Assembly: GCA_024742355.1 (NCBI GenBank)
Contig: JANSYM010000005.1
Coordinates: forward strand, 1 to 64,000
Origin: Hyphomonadaceae bacterium
Lineage (GTDB): Bacteria; Pseudomonadota; Alphaproteobacteria; Caulobacterales; Hyphomonadaceae
Direction of reading: 5' to 3'
DNA: 64,000 bases
Shown here: positions 36,101-44,148 of the stretch, one piece after another
Numbering within the stretch: the first letter of the stretch is position 1
How the letters are laid out: each line of letters begins with the position of its first letter
Translations under genes and position numbers: made by a program
Notes under the pieces: model-generated
Databases searched by the model: none
What the model was told of the DNA's origin: nothing
What the model saw: only the letters and a program-made list of their open reading frames with translations

Positions 36101-36432
36101 ACGGGCAGGTTCAGCGTGTTGTCCAGTGTCAGATAGACATCGGTAATTTCAACCGGCGCGAATTCACCGCCGCTGATAGATACTGTGTACGGACCACCAA
36201 CGCGCAGACCGCGCGCCGAGAATGCGCCGCTTGCATTCGTCGTGGCCATCGAGACCGTACCCGAAGGCGTGTGTGTGATCGCAACGTCAGCATTTGGTAC
36301 AACGGCCCCCGTGTCCGTCGTGACATTACCACGAATACTAGAGGTCGTGACCTGCGCTTCAGCCGGAGCAACAATTGCTGCGGTCATGATCGACGCGGCG
36401 GCCACACCTGATAGGAGTTTCCAGTTGGACAT
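33196..36432 (-). CDS. Oar-like TonB-dependent outer membrane receptor
   Basis: The ATG at 36432 (MSNWKLLSGVAAASIMTAAI) has GAGGGA upstream. After the signal peptide the 1078-residue protein has a carboxypeptidase-regulatory-like domain (about 28-110, SSIRGNVTTDTGAVVPNADV), a plug (about 125-240, VVVTGTRA and SLTIDGVALNDRFGLNANGY) and a large barrel ending in an aromatic residue (QVQFGIKYEF). This is the OmpA-related Oar architecture of myxobacteria and marine bacteria. The ligand is unknown. A Pho-box-like site and a 5' stem-loop precede it. Confidence 0.93.
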   Translation of the reverse strand: MSNWKLLSGVAAASIMTAAIVAPAEAQVTTSSIRGNVTTDTGAVVPNADVAITHTPSGTVSMATTNASGAFSARGLRVGGPYTVSISGGEFAPVEITDVYLTLDNTLNLPVTVTGARTMDTVVVTGTRALAGFSNEGLSTSLGLEALNEITSIDRDITDAAQLDPFASVNVQSGGAKELNIAGANNRFNSLTIDGVALNDRFGLNANGYPTQRSPISYDAIESLSIQTAPYDVEFNGFTGGTINAVTKSGTNEFHGSLAYYKTDDSLIGDKNQDDEFDFTFEEETFVATLGGPIIKDKLFFFVAYDKYEEVAPLLTGPAGSGALNTFDDILQSDVDQVSQIVQNVWGFDIGGFTKGPAEDEKVLVNFDWNINDDHRAKFTYIRTEGNTIREQNGNNFLASDNRLGASSAWYDRSEKIESYIGHVFSDWTPNLSTQFKIASTTQATGQNSLNGAEFPSFAVFLRTGADGDDNYLVIGPDRFRHGNELDQDFFQIKGVAEYTHGDHLIKVGFEREEVDVDNLFAQNSEGSYVFDSVTDLQNATASGLLYNNAVTNDENDLRAIWGYDYTSIYIQDTWSAGPNLTFDAGLRYDVYGSTGEIRENQNFVNRYGFSNTGDIDGLDVILPRLSFDWQPTDDLTVRGGVGRFSGGSPGVWISNSYSNDGVISDSSNAFGVVNVPTMPDSATGQYIPAGVLSALASNAPDGSVNALAPDFEIPTTWKFSLGAAYSADIPYLGDDWLLSVDFLHNQLDNSSYWYNQTCENPVAVAPDGRGVYDCGRPEAIVLGSSTADADSTLLAVSASKDWETNWGDIDFFTSYTHADVNDIGYGTSSTATSNYSDFAAFDRQMPTIGTSRYQVEHLFKLRANWEKDFFEGYATKASIFATRRSGQPYSYTFSENNRCVFDLDSDPTDAYLTGDRCARESRNDDAGHLLYVPSGPSDPLFAMTSFGGDAAQQQAFFDYINSSELAQYAGGIAPRNGDNSRWSTIIDLRLQQELPGILEDHRTFVFLDIENLGNLLNSDWGRIERTRYEYERDVVGARITNNGQYEYTNLNSDGSIKNLEVLSQSVWQVQFGIKYEF

Positions 36433-36473
36433 GAGTTTCCCTCTCAATTTGTCACCAAAGCAGGCTGAGCCAG

Positions 36474-36494
36474 CGCTCAGTACACTACTGAGCG
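36474..36494 (-). promoter_or_regulatory. Stem-loop in the receptor's leader
   Basis: CGCTCAGTA (36474-36482) and TACTGAGCG (36486-36494) pair perfectly over 9 bp around CAC. Another CTGAGC at 36465-36470 can pair with GCTCAG (36475-36480), so two folds compete. The predicted transcription start lies near 36492, making this a 5'-terminal structure of the leader of about 60 bases. Alternatively it is a DNA palindrome bound by a regulator. Confidence 0.55.
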
Positions 36495-36512
36495 TCCCAC
36501 TATGGTTGCGAT

Positions 36513-36530
36513 ATTACAGAAATGTGACAG
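36513..36530 (-). promoter_or_regulatory. Pho-box-like direct repeat before the Oar-like gene
   Basis: On the minus strand CTGTCAC, ATTT, CTGTAAT follows the Pho-box pattern: two 7-base repeats with a 4-base spacer. CATAGT lies 8 bases further as a -10-like element (36504-36499). A weaker plus-strand pair, CTGTTAG-ACTC-CTGTGAC (36533-36550), points at the divergent glycosyltransferase gene. PhoB control, hence phosphate starvation induction, is inferred. Confidence 0.5.
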
Positions 36531-36638
36531 TCCTGTTAGACTCCTGTGACATTGCTGACTCTAACGGTTGGCATTGCAAATAAGCCACACATGCGGCGAA
36601 GGGTTTATGTCTTTCCCCGGGCGGCTTAAGGGAAGATC

Positions 36639-38261
36639 ATGGCGCCGAATTCTCTCTTTTCCGACACGCTGAGCAAGCTTGCAATCGCAATAATTGCAGG
36701 CCTTCTGGCGATGCGCGTATTGCTCGTGCTCTGGTCGCCGCTCGAACTCTATGCGGATGAAGCGCAATATTGGCGCTGGGGACAGAGCCTGGAATGGGGA
36801 TATTACTCCAAACCGCCAATGATTGCCTGGATGATCCACGTCTCGACCACGCTGTTTGGCGATTCGGAAGCGGCCATTCGGATCTTCGCACCGCTCTTCC
36901 ACGCGGTTTCGGCCTTTGTCCTATTGTTGCTATCGCGGCGCATGTTCGGGCCGATGGCAGGCCTGTTCACAACCGTCGCCTATCTGTTCATGCCCGGCAT
37001 CGTGCTGTCCTCCGGTGTGATCTCAACCGACGGCGTCCTGTTCCCGTTCTGGTGCACCGCGCTCTACCTGTTCTGGCGGCTGCGTGAGAACGATCTTGGA
37101 TGGCTCGGCGTCGCCGCTTTGGGCATCGCAATGGGTGCCGGGTTCTTGTCCAAATATGCAATGCTCTACTTCGCCATCGGAATTGCGCTGACCAGCCTGA
37201 TCGATCGCGACACGCGGGCCGCTGTGCTGAGCCAGAAAGGCGTGGTCGCGCTCCTCATCGCCGCAGCGGTGTTTGCGCCGCACATGCTGTGGAATGCTGC
37301 CAATGAGTTCAAGACGGTCAGCCATACGGTCGACAATGCCAACCTTGGCGGACAGCTCTTCAACCTGGAGAACTTCCCGAAATTCCTCGGCGATCAGTTA
37401 GGCGTGTTCGGACCGGTAAGTTTCATCGCTCTGTTGGCAGGCCTGACCTTTGTTCGCCCGCGTGGGGAGCTTGCCGACCTTGGCGACGCGGCGCATGCGC
37501 AGCGCACCAAGGAAAACTGGCTGGCATGTTTCATCGTCCCCGTCCTGCTGATCATCGCGTTCCAGGCGGTGCTGTCCCGCGCCCACGCCAATTGGGCAGC
37601 CACCGCGTATCCAGCCGCGAGTGTCTGGATCGGTGGTTTTCTCATTCGCGCCAAAGGCTGGCGCATCGCGTTCTGGTCAGGGCTCGCCTTTCAGGGTGCG
37701 GTCGGCGTACTGGCAACGGTGGTCGCGCTCGGCCCGCCAAGCTGGACCGCAGCCATCGGACGAGACAATGACTTGAAACGCGTGCGCGGTTGGAACGACC
37801 TTTCTCGACAATTGCAATCAGAAATCGATCGGCTTCAGCCGACCGCCATCCTCGTGGATGAGCGCGAGGTCTGGCATGGCATCGATTACTATCTCAAGGA
37901 CACGCTCGAGACGCCGCTGATCATGTGGCGCTACAATCCCGGCCCGAAGAGCTATGCCGAAGGCGTCGACCTCGCCCAGCTGGATCATAGCCGCGTGCTG
38001 GTCGCGAGTTATCGCTCGAACCTGCGCCCGCCGATCCAGGCCGATTTCGCTACCTGGCAACCTGAAGGCGCGATCTCGGTGGATCTGGGGCACCGGTCGA
38101 ATGGCTGCCCGATCCAGCGCGAGCTGCGGCTTTATCTGGTCAGCGACTACGACCCGCTACCGCGCACCACCGAATGGACACAGGCGTTCAAAACCGAAGA
38201 TGAAGACGGAAACCTGGTCGATCGTCATATTGATCGCCCCGCCCCTTGCACTAAGGGCTAG
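36639..38261 (+). CDS. ArnT-like glycosyltransferase (GT39/PMT family)
   Basis: The 540-residue polytopic membrane protein has about 10-12 membrane segments in its first 360 residues. YADEAQYWRWG (Asp40/Glu41) and YYSKPPM are the first-loop motifs of ArnT/PMT-type transferases, which move a sugar from a lipid-phosphate carrier onto lipid A or protein. A soluble C-terminal domain follows from about 370. Donor and acceptor are unknown. It is divergent from the TonB receptor with 206 bases between, which hold the Pho-like repeats. Confidence 0.88.
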   Translation: MAPNSLFSDTLSKLAIAIIAGLLAMRVLLVLWSPLELYADEAQYWRWGQSLEWGYYSKPPMIAWMIHVSTTLFGDSEAAIRIFAPLFHAVSAFVLLLLSRRMFGPMAGLFTTVAYLFMPGIVLSSGVISTDGVLFPFWCTALYLFWRLRENDLGWLGVAALGIAMGAGFLSKYAMLYFAIGIALTSLIDRDTRAAVLSQKGVVALLIAAAVFAPHMLWNAANEFKTVSHTVDNANLGGQLFNLENFPKFLGDQLGVFGPVSFIALLAGLTFVRPRGELADLGDAAHAQRTKENWLACFIVPVLLIIAFQAVLSRAHANWAATAYPAASVWIGGFLIRAKGWRIAFWSGLAFQGAVGVLATVVALGPPSWTAAIGRDNDLKRVRGWNDLSRQLQSEIDRLQPTAILVDEREVWHGIDYYLKDTLETPLIMWRYNPGPKSYAEGVDLAQLDHSRVLVASYRSNLRPPIQADFATWQPEGAISVDLGHRSNGCPIQRELRLYLVSDYDPLPRTTEWTQAFKTEDEDGNLVDRHIDRPAPCTKG

Positions 38262-38297
38262 TTTTCTGCCTCCCCAGCCCCCAGTTAGACTTGCATC

Positions 38298-41039
38298 ATG
38301 GCCATCCTGAAAGCCATTCTCGGCCCCACCAATACCGGCAAGACCCATTATGCGCTGGAGCGTATGATGGGCCACACGACCGGCATGATCGGCCTGCCAC
38401 TGCGTCTGTTGGCGCGGGAGGTCTATGACCGTGTCGTGGACGAGAAAGGGCCGCGCGCGGTCGCTCTGGTCACTGGCGAAGAACGCATCGTCCCGGACCA
38501 GGCCCGGTACTGGGTCTGCACCGTGGAGGCGATGCCGACAGATGTTTCGGTCGAATTCCTTGCAGTCGATGAAATCCAGATCGCTGAGGACGACGATCGC
38601 GGGCACGTGTTTACCGATCGCATTCTCAACGCGCGCGGCACGCAGGAGACCCTGCTGCTCGGCGCCGAGACCATGCGGGAGGTGTTGCGCGAGCTGGAAT
38701 TCGACATCTCGACAGATGTTCGCGAACGCTTTTCGACGCTGTCTTATGCCGGTCAGAAGAAAATCACCAAACTGCCAAAACGCTCGGCCATCGTCGCGTT
38801 CAGTGCCGACAAGCTCTATGCGATCGCCGAAGTCCTGAGGCGCCAGAAAGGCGGCTGCGCCGTGGTCATGGGCGGGCTCAGTCCGCGCACCCGCAATGCC
38901 CAGGTCGAGCTCTACCAGTCGGGCGAGGTCGACTATCTCGTGGCCACGGATGCGATCGGCATGGGGCTCAATCTTGATGTTGACCGGATCGCGTTTGCGG
39001 GCCGCGCCAAGTTTGATGGCCGCCGTCATCGCTGGCTCAGCAATGCGGAGATGGGTCAGATTGCCGGCCGCGCCGGACGTTTTCGTGACAATGGCGAGTT
39101 TGGTGAGACCAATGACTGTCCGCCGTTCGAAGACGACCTGGTGCGGGCCATTGAGGATCACCGCTATGAGCCGGTCGCAGATCTGTCCTGGCGCAATAGC
39201 GAGCTCGATTATCGCTCGATCAAGACGCTGATCGCCAGCCTGGCGCGCCCCAGCCCGCGGCCCTGTTTGCGACAGAACCCGCATGGTCTGGACGAGTGGG
39301 TGTTGCGGCGCATGGCCGAAGACGGCGCCATTGGACCAGAGGTGCGCGGCGCGCGCCAGGTCCGCCGCCTGTGGGACCTCGCGCGGCTGCCTGACTTCCG
39401 CAAGGCCGGGCATGAAGGTCATGGCCGGCTCGTCCTCGGCCTGGCCGAAACGCTTGCTGACCCGGATGCCCGGCTGGGTGACCCGGCCATGGAGGCGCGC
39501 ATGGACGCGCTCGACGTGACGGTGGGCAATATTGGCCTGCTTCAACAGCGATTGGCGATGATCCGCACCTGGACTTACGCAAGTTTCAGGAGTGACTGGC
39601 TTGAAAATCCGGCCTATTGGCGCGAAAGAACGCGGGATATTGAAGACCGCCTGTCAGATGCGCTACACGACGCGCTGACGCAGCGATTTGTGGATCGCCG
39701 AACAACCGCCCTGATTGCAGGGCTGAAAAGGGAAGACCTCTTGAGCACCGACGTTTCCGAATCCGGAGAAGTAACCATTGAAGGCCACGTGGTCGGCAAA
39801 CTGGTGGGCCTGACCTTTGAACCCGATACCAGCGGGTCTGAACTGGAGGGCAAAACCCTGCGCAGCGCCGCGGTCCAAGCGCTCGAACCGGTCATCGCCG
39901 AGCGCCTGAAAGCCATTGCCGGCGCACCTGAGGCCGCCTTGTCGATCAATGAGGCCGCCCAGATCGTCTGGAATGACGCGCCAATTGCGCAATTGGTGGC
40001 AGGTCCGCATTGGCTGGCGCCGACGGCGAAACTGATCGGCGGACAGGATGCCGAGCAACACCAGCAGGACGCCGCGACGACGCGCGTCAATGAATGGCTG
40101 GGCGCGGAAATCGCGAAACGTCTGCCGACGCATTTCAAGCTCAAATTCTCGACCGAGGATTCCGGCCTGGACGGACTTGCGCGGGGGCTCGCTTTCCGCC
40201 TGGTCGAGAGCGGTGCCGCCTGCGATCTGCGGGGCGAAGACCGCGCGCTCCTGCCAGGTCCGGAAGATCGCGCCAAGCTGAAAGAGGCCGGCATCCGCTC
40301 CGGCCGGATCGCCGCGCATGTCCCGGATGCGCAGAAACCGGCGGGGCAGCGACTGATTTCTCTCTTGCTGACACTGTCCGACGGTCGCGCGCGCAACACG
40401 GCGCCGGAAGGCGCAGGCAGTTTTGAGCTCGATGGCAGCTGGCCGGACGAAGATCTTGCCGCGCAGGGCTATTTGCGGTTTGGCAAGCGCGCCGTTCGCG
40501 CTGACCTCGCTGAGCGCCTCGGCTGGGAATTGTCGAAGCGTCGCAAGGAAGCCGACCAGGCCAAGTTTGCGATCCCGCCGGAACTCGCCTCCATGGTCTC
40601 TTGCCCGCTGGAAGATTTTCACAATGTACTCAAGGGCTTTCGCATTGCCCCGGCAGAGAAGGACCCGGAAACCGGCGCCGTAACGCTGTGGCGGTTCCAG
40701 TCCAAGGCGCATGTCGAGGCGCAGGAACAGCGCCGCGCTGCCCGCAAGGATGCGCGCAATAGTCAACGCAAAGGCGGCGGCCGCAAGAAGCCTGATCGTG
40801 GCTCCGGAAAACCGCGCCACTCAGGACAGAATCGCGGGCCGAAACGCCGCGAACCCGACCCGGACAGTCCATTTGCGGCCCTGGCAGCGCTGCTGCCTGA
40901 AAAGCAGAAACCCGCGCCCAAGAAACGCAAACCGCGCAAATCGAAGCCTGCTCCAAAGCCGGCAGACGCAGCCGCAGCGCCTGCCGACACGCCCGCTCCA
41001 GAAGCGGCCACGGACGACGGCAAGCCTGCGAATGAGTGA
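38298..41039 (+). CDS. Suv3-type DExH helicase with basic tail
   Basis: The 913-residue superfamily 2 helicase has Walker A GPTNTGKT (9-16), DEIQ (91-94) and motif VI QIAGRAGR (254-261). These match the mitochondrial RNA helicase SUV3, whose close relatives are found in alphaproteobacteria. The rest includes a zinc-free C-terminal region of the alphaproteobacterial type and, from about 815, a long Lys/Arg/Pro/Ala tail likely to bind RNA. The stop overlaps the S4-domain gene by 8 bases. A role in RNA turnover or ribosome-linked work is inferred. Confidence 0.9.
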   Translation: MAILKAILGPTNTGKTHYALERMMGHTTGMIGLPLRLLAREVYDRVVDEKGPRAVALVTGEERIVPDQARYWVCTVEAMPTDVSVEFLAVDEIQIAEDDDRGHVFTDRILNARGTQETLLLGAETMREVLRELEFDISTDVRERFSTLSYAGQKKITKLPKRSAIVAFSADKLYAIAEVLRRQKGGCAVVMGGLSPRTRNAQVELYQSGEVDYLVATDAIGMGLNLDVDRIAFAGRAKFDGRRHRWLSNAEMGQIAGRAGRFRDNGEFGETNDCPPFEDDLVRAIEDHRYEPVADLSWRNSELDYRSIKTLIASLARPSPRPCLRQNPHGLDEWVLRRMAEDGAIGPEVRGARQVRRLWDLARLPDFRKAGHEGHGRLVLGLAETLADPDARLGDPAMEARMDALDVTVGNIGLLQQRLAMIRTWTYASFRSDWLENPAYWRERTRDIEDRLSDALHDALTQRFVDRRTTALIAGLKREDLLSTDVSESGEVTIEGHVVGKLVGLTFEPDTSGSELEGKTLRSAAVQALEPVIAERLKAIAGAPEAALSINEAAQIVWNDAPIAQLVAGPHWLAPTAKLIGGQDAEQHQQDAATTRVNEWLGAEIAKRLPTHFKLKFSTEDSGLDGLARGLAFRLVESGAACDLRGEDRALLPGPEDRAKLKEAGIRSGRIAAHVPDAQKPAGQRLISLLLTLSDGRARNTAPEGAGSFELDGSWPDEDLAAQGYLRFGKRAVRADLAERLGWELSKRRKEADQAKFAIPPELASMVSCPLEDFHNVLKGFRIAPAEKDPETGAVTLWRFQSKAHVEAQEQRRAARKDARNSQRKGGGRKKPDRGSGKPRHSGQNRGPKRREPDPDSPFAALAALLPEKQKPAPKKRKPRKSKPAPKPADAAAAPADTPAPEAATDDGKPANE

Positions 41040-41325
41040 AGCAAACAATGAAGACGTGCGCGTCGATATCTGGCTATGGCGCGCCCGCTTCTTCAAGACG
41101 CGCGCCCTGGCGACGGACTATGTCAGCCGCAAAGGCATCCGGATTACGCGGCACGGACAGACGCGAAAATCGGACAAGGCTGGCCTGCGCATCGGCGCCG
41201 GCGATGTCCTGACCTTCTACAAGGCAAAAGCCATTGAAACCGTGGAAGTTTTGCAGGTCGGGGAGCGCCGCGGTCCCGCTGCGGAAGCGCAAACTCTTTA
41301 CAGACGCATCGAGGCCGGCGCATAA
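41032..41325 (+). CDS. S4-domain RNA-binding protein (Hsp15-like)
   Basis: The 97-residue protein is little more than an S4 domain (VRVDIWLWRARFFKTRALATDYV, RKGIRITRHGQTRKSDKAGLRIGAGDVLTF). Heat-shock protein 15 (HslR) of E. coli, which rescues stalled 50S subunits, is the best-known relative. Its start lies inside the end of the helicase gene, so translation is coupled. A joint RNA or ribosome role with the helicase is likely. Confidence 0.92.
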   Translation: MSEANNEDVRVDIWLWRARFFKTRALATDYVSRKGIRITRHGQTRKSDKAGLRIGAGDVLTFYKAKAIETVEVLQVGERRGPAAEAQTLYRRIEAGA

Positions 41326-41333
41326 GGCTGGTC

Positions 41334-41777
41334 ATGGCAGGATTTTTTTCTCGATTGTTCGGTAGCTCGCGGCCAGAACCTCCGGTGCGCGACCTCGATC
41401 CCTATGAAGCCGCAGCCGCCTTGCTGGTCGAAGCGGCACTGGTTGACGGCGTGTATGCCAATCTCGAAAGCGACATGATCGCCGAAATATTGGTCACGAG
41501 TTTTGCGATGAGCGCCGACCGCGCCGATGAAGTGTTACAGCATGGCGAATTGCTGGCCGAGGAAGCGACCGATACGCACGCCCTGACCCGGCACGTCAAA
41601 ACCCTCCCGCAAGCGGAACGCGCCGGCATTATCGAAGGCCTGTACCGCGTCTCGTTCGCGGATGGAGAGGCTTGTAAATACGAAGAATCTTTCGTCCGGC
41701 ATGTGGCCAGTCTCTTGCATATAGATGACGTGACACGCGCACATGCGAAGAAGAGAGCAGAACTAAACGCTCCGTGA
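41334..41777 (+). CDS. TerB-like domain protein
   Basis: The 147-residue helical protein has a TerB-type core: EAAAALLVEAALVDGVYANLESDMI, then LPQAERAGIIEGLYRVSFADGEACKYEESFVRHVASLL. The acidic positions near DGV and DGEA resemble the metal site of TerB. A short hydrophobic N terminus (MAGFFSRLFG) is present. Despite the family name, no tellurite gene cluster is here, and the job is unknown. It follows the S4 gene by 8 bases and precedes fdxA. Confidence 0.85.
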   Translation: MAGFFSRLFGSSRPEPPVRDLDPYEAAAALLVEAALVDGVYANLESDMIAEILVTSFAMSADRADEVLQHGELLAEEATDTHALTRHVKTLPQAERAGIIEGLYRVSFADGEACKYEESFVRHVASLLHIDDVTRAHAKKRAELNAP

Positions 41778-41850
41778 CAGTGATGTGCATTGACTTGTGT
41801 CGTCACCGAAGCCATGTGCTGCGCTGCACTTAAGAATACAGAGCTCATCA

Positions 41851-42192
41851 ATGACCTATATCGTGTTGGATGCCTGCATCCGTTGCAAATACATGGACTG
41901 CGTCGAAGTTTGCCCGGTAGACTGCTTCTATGAAGGCGAGAACATGCTCGTCATTCACCCGGATGAGTGCATTGATTGCGGCGTCTGCGAACCGGAATGC
42001 CCGGTCGAGGCGATCAAGCCTGACACCGAGGATGATCCGGACGCCAAGTGGCTGAAACTGAACACCGACTATTCAAAGGTCTGGCCGAATATCACCCGCA
42101 TGAAAGAACCGCCTGCGGATCGCGAGGAATTCGCGCAGAAGACCAATAAGCTGGCGGAATTCTTCAGCCCCAATCCGGGCGAAGGCGACTAG
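41851..42192 (+). CDS. fdxA: Ferredoxin, 3Fe-4S/4Fe-4S type (FdxA)
   Basis: The ATG at 41851 ([17 protein letters not shown]) is preferred to the open frame upstream. The 113-residue seven/eight-iron ferredoxin has cysteines at 9, 12, 17, 21 and 25 and the second set [12 protein letters not shown]. It is the FdxA type common in alphaproteobacteria, an electron carrier of unknown partner. It closes the helicase-S4-TerB-fdxA run. The carD gene that frequently comes next in related genomes is not here. Confidence 0.95.
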   Translation: MTYIVLDACIRCKYMDCVEVCPVDCFYEGENMLVIHPDECIDCGVCEPECPVEAIKPDTEDDPDAKWLKLNTDYSKVWPNITRMKEPPADREEFAQKTNKLAEFFSPNPGEGD

Positions 42193-42285
42193 GCCTGCTG
42201 TCCGGTTACGACCGGATCATACACATTGACGGCTGCGCCATAAGGCGTGATCACTGCTCCTCCGAGAAACTGGAGGGAATTTGGC

Positions 42286-42744
42286 ATGAGATTTATTGCA
42301 GGTGGCGTCCTCGCCATGTCCTTGTCCGCATGTGTCACCGTCAATGCCACGGACGTCACGGCGCGGGTCAACGTTCAGCCCAGCGACATCGAGGCGATGG
42401 CGATCGTTCAGGCGCGCAACACCTATTACGAAGAATTGGTCGCGGCGCAGGATGTTGACGGCCTCATCGCCCTGCACACCGATGACTACGCGATCTTCCG
42501 TCCAGGCCGCGCCAATGTTGAAGGCGCAGCCGCGCATCGCACCTATTGGGAAACCGCGTTCGAAACCATGGACGGCCTCAGCATTGACGAGAAAACAGTC
42601 CTCTTCGCCGGACCTGACACGATCATCTCACATGATTTCTATCAGACCTTTTCAGAAGGCGACCCGATCGGTGGCGGACAGTCCGTGATCGTCTGGAAAC
42701 GGGTCGACGGCGCCTGGCTGGTCCACTGGGAGATGTTCAACTAG
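42286..42744 (+). CDS. SnoaL/DUF4440-like lipoprotein
   Basis: The ATG at 42286 follows GGAGGG. The 152-residue product has a lipobox (LSAC) at about residue 16 and a cone-shaped NTF2-like domain: AIVQARNTYYEELVAAQDVDGLIALHTDDYAIF, then a C-terminal strand pair ending in GAWLVHWEMFN. NTF2-like domains form dimers that bind small hydrophobic compounds or act as enzymes; no function is known here. Its end overlaps the next, convergent gene by 8 bases. Confidence 0.85.
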   Translation: MRFIAGGVLAMSLSACVTVNATDVTARVNVQPSDIEAMAIVQARNTYYEELVAAQDVDGLIALHTDDYAIFRPGRANVEGAAAHRTYWETAFETMDGLSIDEKTVLFAGPDTIISHDFYQTFSEGDPIGGGQSVIVWKRVDGAWLVHWEMFN

Positions 42745-43153
42745 AGGCGATCAGCGCAATGATGCCGCGCTCGCCCATCAGATAGCGCGCCAGGTCGTAA
42801 TAATCGAGCGCCAGCGTCGCCCCCATGACCAGTATTGCCAGCCACAACCAGCGCCCGAACCAGGTCTTGGCGACGGCTGATGTGCCTTGCAAAGACGCCA
42901 TATAGAACAAGGTCGGCGTCCAGAACAGGATGGACCCGACACCGAGAATCCGGGTGAAGCCAAACTGGCCATAGATCACAATCGTCATCCCTATGCCGAG
43001 AAGTGTGCCGAACACAATGGCGCGGGCTTCATGTCGAAACAGCGCGAACAGGACGGCAATGGACAGCACGCCCAGAAAGACCTGCAGCCCGATCAACTCC
43101 CATTCCGCGCTCCGCGTTAGCAGGTCTCCGTAAAACCGTTCGAATATCTCCAT
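42737..43153 (-). CDS. Small membrane protein, four segments
   Basis: The 138-residue protein has four hydrophobic helices (about 22-40, 47-63, 69-88, 101-118), with short charged ends. The central loop FTRILGVGSILFWTPTLFYM is the most conserved-looking part. No family is recognised. It probably lies in the inner membrane. It runs leftward 22 bases downstream of the glyoxalase-like gene and may be transcribed with it. Confidence 0.75.
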   Translation of the reverse strand: MEIFERFYGDLLTRSAEWELIGLQVFLGVLSIAVLFALFRHEARAIVFGTLLGIGMTIVIYGQFGFTRILGVGSILFWTPTLFYMASLQGTSAVAKTWFGRWLWLAILVMGATLALDYYDLARYLMGERGIIALIASS

Positions 43154-43175
43154 TCTGCCCTCCCCCAGCCGAATG

Positions 43176-43586
43176 TCATGTCGCGAAAAGCTGTCCCATG
43201 TCCGCGAAGGCTTTCAGCTCGATCGCATTTCCTGACGGGTCGCGAAAGAACATGGTCGCCTGTTCCCCGGGTTCGCCTTCAAACCGCGTATAGGGTTCGA
43301 TCACGAATTCGACCTGGCCCGTCAGACGCTCAGCCATGCGCGTCCAGGTTGGCATGTCCAGAACGAGCCCGAAATGGCGCACCGGAACCTGTTTGCCATC
43401 GACGTCGCCGCGCTGCGCCTCGGCGCATTCGTCCGGCGCCAGATGCGCGACGATCTGATGCCCGAAGAAATCGAAATCGACCCATTGTTCACTTGATCGC
43501 CCCTCCAGACATCCGAGCAGGTCGCCATAGAACGCGCGCGCGGCGGCAAGATCATGGACAGGAAAAGCGAGATGAAATGGCGGCAT
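43176..43586 (-). CDS. VOC (glyoxalase/dioxygenase) superfamily protein
   Basis: The ATG giving [20 protein letters not shown] is preferred; a longer frame upstream is not. The 136-residue protein has one VOC module pair. Typical are [28 protein letters not shown] with a metal-binding His, and [14 protein letters not shown] with the metal-binding Glu. Members are glyoxalases, dioxygenases or drug-binding proteins, and the substrate cannot be read from sequence. It is likely cytosolic. Confidence 0.9.
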   Translation of the reverse strand: MPPFHLAFPVHDLAAARAFYGDLLGCLEGRSSEQWVDFDFFGHQIVAHLAPDECAEAQRGDVDGKQVPVRHFGLVLDMPTWTRMAERLTGQVEFVIEPYTRFEGEPGEQATMFFRDPSGNAIELKAFADMGQLFAT

Positions 43587-43665
43587 TCGCGAAACTGTAG
43601 CGACTGCTGCAGTTCTTGTCATCTGATGACAAACGGTCGGGGTCGAACCGCGCATTCAGACGCCG

Positions 43666-44148
43666 CTATGGCGCCGGATATCTTATGGTCATGAAGTCTC
43701 GCCAACCATCATCGGTCAGAACCGAATCCCTGGCCTCCAGAGCGCCGTCTTGCCAGGCATAGACCGAGCGACCAATCTCGGTTTGCGCCTCGCCCCAGAT
43801 GACCCGCAACACGCCGTGCTGATACGAACCGGACAGGTCTTGAATCACACCGCGCGAGTCTTCCCAGACACCGTCCACCTCGCCGTCGACGATACGGTAA
43901 AGACCTCGACCGGCAAAGATCGGCGCCTGGTCTTCGGTGCGGACAATCGCGTATTCCTGAACCACCAGGACGGGGCTCAGGCCGGTGCGCCAGGTTGCGG
44001 TGCAGATCGCTTGCACACCCCAGGCATCGCACGGACCACTCCACGACCCGAACCCCGTAAAGGCCTCAACTGGGGTCTCTTCGGCAACCGCAATCTGGCC
44101 GAGGCAGGCGGTTGTCAGCACGGCAGAGAGTGCGGATTGGATATTCAT
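43666..44148 (-). CDS. Secreted hypothetical protein
   Basis: The ATG at 44148 has the strong site AAGGAG. The 160-residue product has a signal peptide (MNIQSALSAVLTTACLGQIAVA) and a mature part of about 138 residues with beta-rich, Trp-rich sequence (FTGFGSWSGPCDAWGVQAICTATW, two or three cysteines, then RDFMTIRYPAP). It resembles small lipocalin-like or YcnI-like secreted proteins only in a general way. No family is assigned. It is a single gene, divergent from the porin-like gene. Confidence 0.75.
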   Translation of the reverse strand: MNIQSALSAVLTTACLGQIAVAEETPVEAFTGFGSWSGPCDAWGVQAICTATWRTGLSPVLVVQEYAIVRTEDQAPIFAGRGLYRIVDGEVDGVWEDSRGVIQDLSGSYQHGVLRVIWGEAQTEIGRSVYAWQDGALEARDSVLTDDGWRDFMTIRYPAP

